Positions 60,561 to 64,000 of a DNA stretch of 64,000 nucleotides are shown in pieces. A model generated the notes under the pieces. That model saw only the letters and a program-made list of their open reading frames with translations. It was not told where the DNA came from and made no database searches. The translations under genes were made by a program, and so were the position numbers. This DNA comes from Leucocoprinus leucothites. Its lineage: Eukaryota > Basidiomycota > Agaricomycetes > Agaricales > Agaricaceae. The stretch covers positions 310,001-374,000 of the forward strand of contig JAACJO010000018.1 in the NCBI GenBank assembly GCA_013368445.1, written 5' to 3'. The stretch's first letter is position 1. Each line of letters opens with the position of its first letter.

Positions 60561-61640
60561 GATGAGCGTGGATTGAAGGTGGAGCTACTTCCGAATCAAC
60601 GCCTTGATATTGGACGGACGCAATACAATTGCTACTATTGGCAGTGTCGCAATAAGATTCATACCCACCACTATTCAGTTAATTTCGACTAGATTTTTGT
60701 ACTTATTCGATATCATGGGTCTGACTTGGAGAGCAAGATGTTTCTGCAGCCTTTGGAATAAATTCAATCGCTAGATATTTGTTGTGATCGTGCTTGATTG
60801 AAATATTGAAAAGCAGCCGGATGTTTGTTGGTAAATCAAAGCGGCCCATTGTTTAGGGTATGAGAGCCGGATATTCGCTGGGAAATTCCTGATTGGCCAG
60901 GTGGGCCGCTTGGCTTCTAGTCAAGGCTATTTTCATCCAGGTCTGAGGCCATGCTTGACGACATTCTGAGCCACATGATAGTCAGAACTCGACTTTCTCA
61001 TCGCATGGAAGACCCATGCAACACAGGGGTGTGCACATTGCTACTACACCAAGATCATAAGCTCAAGAGGTTAGAACGACTCAGTCGAGCTCATAAAGTA
61101 CTGGATTAGGGTGATAACTACATTCATCGGAGAATACAGTCATCTCGGAAAACGCCACCTGCTTGTCCTGAAACCTAAGTTATGCGATACCGATCTCGTA
61201 TTAAATTGACAGATTTGATTCAACGCCCGAACCGGGGGTTGCTCCTGTGATCAATTACCAAGGCTAAGGTAGTTATTTCCACACCTACCTACCATAAACG
61301 ACATACTCTGATACCATCCAAGTTTGAGCATTGCCCCTGCCAGTATATATAACCCCCTGGGTAAGATGTGAACCTCTTAATCGCTGTTCACGGCAGATCA
61401 TGCTCTATACGTGAGCGGCCCCTTATGCCTCAAATCCTAACTTTCATATAATCAGCACCATAATCTTCCACTTACCGGCCTGCGTGTCATCATTCTCCAT
61501 CCCTTCTCTCCAACCAGTTTGACCCACAAGACGGGCTGTCCACCAATTGCCACTCCAAAGAGGTTCAGCTGGCCACACAGTAAGACTAGCTCAGCACAAC
61601 CTTCTGCTTCGCTTCGCTCGACCCTCCGCCCTGCTGCCTA
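60561..61640. other. Intergenic spacer and promoter
   Basis: About 1.1 kb with no coding frame of interest. A pyrimidine-rich region occurs just upstream of the next start (about 61.58-61.64 kb), as is common for fungal promoters. Confidence 0.45.
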
Positions 61641-63059
61641 ATGATGGCTTCGCTCACCAAGGCGAAAGTCGTCTATGGCGCCAAGATTAGACGCCAGTCG
61701 GCCCCGCCTTCTTTCTCAATCGACCGCACAGGACTCAAGATTCAAGAAATTCCACCTGAGCTGTGTCACTTGACCGGTGATGCACTTGCGACGCCTTTCC
61801 CTCCTATCGCACTGGGCGGATATATCAAATACTACAAAGCACACCCTGAGCAATTCGAGTCTTTCAGCTCGGATGTATGGGGACAAGAACAGGTCAAGTT
61901 CGAGGAAGAGGTACCAGAGAGCCCACGGGACATCAAGAGGAGACGCAGGGCATCATCCGCCAGTATACTGCTAGGGCCCTTACTCTCCCATATGCCAAAA
62001 CCCTCCCCCTCAAGCGAAACCCCTCCCAAATCACATTTATTCCATATCCGTACATCATCATCACCCCCAGAAAGCACACCCTCCCCGACATCGCCGGATC
62101 CCCCCTTCATCCCACTTCGCTCTAAGCGACGTCGCTTCTTGTCGATCATCCCCGAAGCCTCACGCGAAACTATGCGTACTGAAGTGGGGGAAAGCATCTC
62201 GTTACCAAGCAGTCCGCGCAAATCGCGTGTCATTTCATATCCCTCCGCCATACCAACAACGCCCACGAAGACTTCACTAAATACTACACCCATTCTCACC
62301 CTATCTCTAAACGTCTCGCCTTCTGAGCGCTCTTCTTCCCTCCCTCAATCTAATCCAGTTCGATCAGTATCTTTATCGTCAGGAGGTTCACTACGGCGGA
62401 AAAAACGACAAGTCCTGCGAACTCCAAGTGTCGAAAAAGATTTTGCGAGATCTGCGAGGGAGTTATTTGGGTTTGGCAGGAAGGAGATTAGCGCCGTTGC
62501 TATCTCGAGAGAAAATTCGAATGGTAGTGATGTGACAGAGGAGGATAGCTCTTTAAGCCCGACCGTCAGCGTTAGTACGGCCTTAACCTCGATTCTAGAT
62601 ACTCCATCTCTCCCTCCTTCACCTTCATCACCAACCAAACTCGGAGAAAATGACCGGCTAAGTCCTAGTAGCCAAGATCTTCCGAAAGGGACAACCGTGG
62701 GCTCAGAAATTGCTCCTTCTACGACTCCCTTACGCTGTTCCTTGGAGTTAAACTTGAAACACAGTTGTTTAACTTCGTCGGACAAGGGCTCAGATTCTGA
62801 TGCCAATTCGAGTCCCACTGTGAGCACACCGCCCACGAGTTTCACTGGGGGAGGACTCTTGGATGATGTAGATCTGCGGAGGTTTGTGGTTCTGGACCTC
62901 GACGATGACGAAGATGGAAATAGAGACAGCTGGGCCTCCTACACGACGGCTAAGAGCTGCCTAGAGCCGTCTTTACCAATGGTGTTGGAAGCGGATGAGA
63001 GTTCGCCTGAGGTAGGCATTCTGAAAGTTGAATTAGGCGTCGTGACTGCCGAAGTATGA
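61641..63059 (+). CDS. Disordered Ser/Pro-rich protein, function unknown
   Basis: I do not recognise the family. Intronless, 472 residues from the first of two adjacent ATGs (ATGATG); the second Met is equally possible. The N-terminal 85 residues look the most conserved and folded (KVVYGAKIRRQSAPPSFSID; LTGDALATPFPPIALGGYIK, then YYKAHPEQFESFSSDVWGQEQVK in two blocks). The rest is low complexity with basic patches (KRRRRASSAS; RSKRRRFLSI; RRKKRQVLRTPSVEKDF) that could be nuclear localisation signals, and many SP/TP sites. Near the end DVDLRRFVVLDLDDDEDGN is acidic. A nuclear or cell-cycle-regulated role is only a guess. Confidence 0.75.
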   Translation: MMASLTKAKVVYGAKIRRQSAPPSFSIDRTGLKIQEIPPELCHLTGDALATPFPPIALGGYIKYYKAHPEQFESFSSDVWGQEQVKFEEEVPESPRDIKRRRRASSASILLGPLLSHMPKPSPSSETPPKSHLFHIRTSSSPPESTPSPTSPDPPFIPLRSKRRRFLSIIPEASRETMRTEVGESISLPSSPRKSRVISYPSAIPTTPTKTSLNTTPILTLSLNVSPSERSSSLPQSNPVRSVSLSSGGSLRRKKRQVLRTPSVEKDFARSARELFGFGRKEISAVAISRENSNGSDVTEEDSSLSPTVSVSTALTSILDTPSLPPSPSSPTKLGENDRLSPSSQDLPKGTTVGSEIAPSTTPLRCSLELNLKHSCLTSSDKGSDSDANSSPTVSTPPTSFTGGGLLDDVDLRRFVVLDLDDDEDGNRDSWASYTTAKSCLEPSLPMVLEADESSPEVGILKVELGVVTAEV

Positions 63060-63489
63060 AAAAGGTCTTCCTGTTTGATATTTTTTACTCATACCTTCGT
63101 CTTCTATCTTTGCTTTGATAATTTGTGGCACTTTTTCTTTTTCCAGCACAATTGTACAACAGCCAATTTCTCAGTCGACTACTCGCACCTCTTTCGTTCT
63201 TGGTAGACCTTTGTTTGTTTCATAGCCTGAAATTCGTGTAACGATAGCTTTATGACGTCAAATGCGAGCTCTGCGTTCAGAAAATATAGTTACACAAGTG
63301 ACCTGAGTACAGTGGATTGCATTCCAAGATACGCCGAAAGCCGAGCCTGAAAACAAAACGAAAACAAAAAATAGAAGAAAGTGCGACAAAGTCCCGGGCA
63401 TGACAACATAGCAATTTGCAAGTGAAGCCATGATCGACAAAAGGTATAGATATGTATATGAACTTGATCCGAAGGGGACAAAGTTGAAG
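63060..63489. other. Convergent 3' region
   Basis: T-rich 3' UTR of the plus-strand gene and 3' UTR of the minus-strand partial gene. There is no gene of its own. Confidence 0.5.
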
Positions 63490-64000
63490 CTACATTTGTG
63501 CCAAAGGAGAGGATCCGTTCGCTTGTGAGCCTTCTCCATTCGGCGCTACTTCGGATGCCTTTTCGGTCAGTATTTTCTTGAGGAGCGGAGCCGTGTGCTT
63601 CCTGGTTGGAGTCGGATCGCCCTGGTGGTACACTTTGATGTTGACGCCGGAGGGTAGGACTCCGTTCTTGTTTAACACAAGCTGATGTGCAGCGAGCTTG
63701 AGGCTAACGTCCTTCTCCAGATCTTCAAAGAGTTTCTGCGAGAGCACCTCTAAATCGATCTTTCTTCCCTCCGAGGAATAATTAGCCTGTTCGTCGTTCT
63801 CAAAGATGGCAGGATCAACGACCATCCAGACCTGTTCTCTCCGAGCTTTCCCCTTTTTCTCCTTCTCCTTTCCCTTAACTGAAGCCTCCTTATCTTTCTT
63901 CTTCGGCTTCTCCTTGAATGAGGTAATAGCACCGTGAATGTGCAGACCGCGCGTCTTCATCCACAGCAGAATCTCTTTCTCCACCGTCCCTTCCCTCGCC
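63490..64000 (-). CDS. Partial protein, unidentified; 5' end beyond the window
   Basis: The frame is open to the right edge of the window and stops at 63490, leaving about 170 C-terminal residues. It begins in view with EGTVEKEILLWMKTRGLHIH, then a Lys-rich segment (FKEKPKKKDKEASVKGKEKE). Next come WMVVDPAIFENDEQANYSSE and LEVLSQKLFEDLEKDVSLKL, followed by LVLNKNGVLPSGVNIKVYHQ. The alternating beta/helix pattern with a basic insert suggests a folded cytosolic or nuclear protein, but I cannot name the family. Confidence 0.65.
   Translation of the reverse strand, partial: AREGTVEKEILLWMKTRGLHIHGAITSFKEKPKKKDKEASVKGKEKEKKGKARREQVWMVVDPAIFENDEQANYSSEGRKIDLEVLSQKLFEDLEKDVSLKLAAHQLVLNKNGVLPSGVNIKVYHQGDPTPTRKHTAPLLKKILTEKASEVAPNGEGSQANGSSPLAQM

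Overview
The window is nuclear DNA of a filamentous basidiomycete, most likely an Agaricomycete. Genes are cut by many short GT-AG introns, mostly 45-75 nt, and exon phases close exactly across them. The gene content also fits: two NACHT NTPases, an atypical extended G-alpha, Ifi-6-16-like membrane proteins, a GMC oxidoreductase, a berberine-bridge-type oxidase and a hydrophobic-surface-binding protein, beside eukaryotic housekeeping genes (SCC3 cohesin subunit, URM1, ISD11, RCF1-like). One intron-containing tRNA-Ala is present. The species cannot be named from sequence alone.

Layout. 1-5.5 kb: no gene seen. 5.56-9.50 kb (+): large Zn2Cys6 transcription factor. 9.5-13.3 kb: gene-poor. 13.3-15.8 kb (-): secreted GH78-type six-hairpin glycosidase. 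16.2-18.3 kb (-): secreted FAD oxidase. 19.1-20.5 kb (-): bHLH factor with a long charged loop. 22.6-27.8 kb (+): SCC3/STAG cohesin subunit. 28.7-29.5 kb (+): glutathione S-transferase. 30.3-30.7 kb (+): ISD11. 31.2-33.6 kb (+): NACHT protein 1. 33.8-34.5 kb (-): HIG1-domain RCF1-like protein. 35.1-35.5 kb (+): URM1. 35.8 kb (+): tRNA-Ala. 36.0-37.2 kb (+): multipass membrane protein. 37.5-38.0 kb (-): HsbA-like secreted protein. 38.9-41.6 kb (-): GMC oxidoreductase. 42.5-47.3 kb (+): 1519-residue disordered coiled-coil protein. 47.3-56.3 kb: accessory region. 56.9-59.1 kb (+): atypical G-alpha. 59.4-60.6 kb (+): secreted chorismate-mutase-like protein. 61.6-63.1 kb (+): disordered protein. 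63.5-64.0 kb (-): partial gene running off the window.

The accessory region at 47.3-56.3 kb is the most unusual part. It holds one intact gene and at least three decayed copies of a secretory-pathway, multi-helix protein with an Ifi-6-16 (ISG12)-like C-terminus, all on the minus strand. A NACHT NTPase gene with a proline-rich N-terminal region lies between them. The end of that NACHT gene and one decayed copy sit in a tract of about 1.7 kb without a single CpG, a footprint of cytosine methylation and deamination or of RIP-like mutation. A NACHT sensor beside a small membrane-active family is a plausible receptor/effector pairing, but that is inference.

Exon models were derived by hand from splice consensus and reading-phase closure. 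Where I give a residue length, the exon lengths summed to whole codons.
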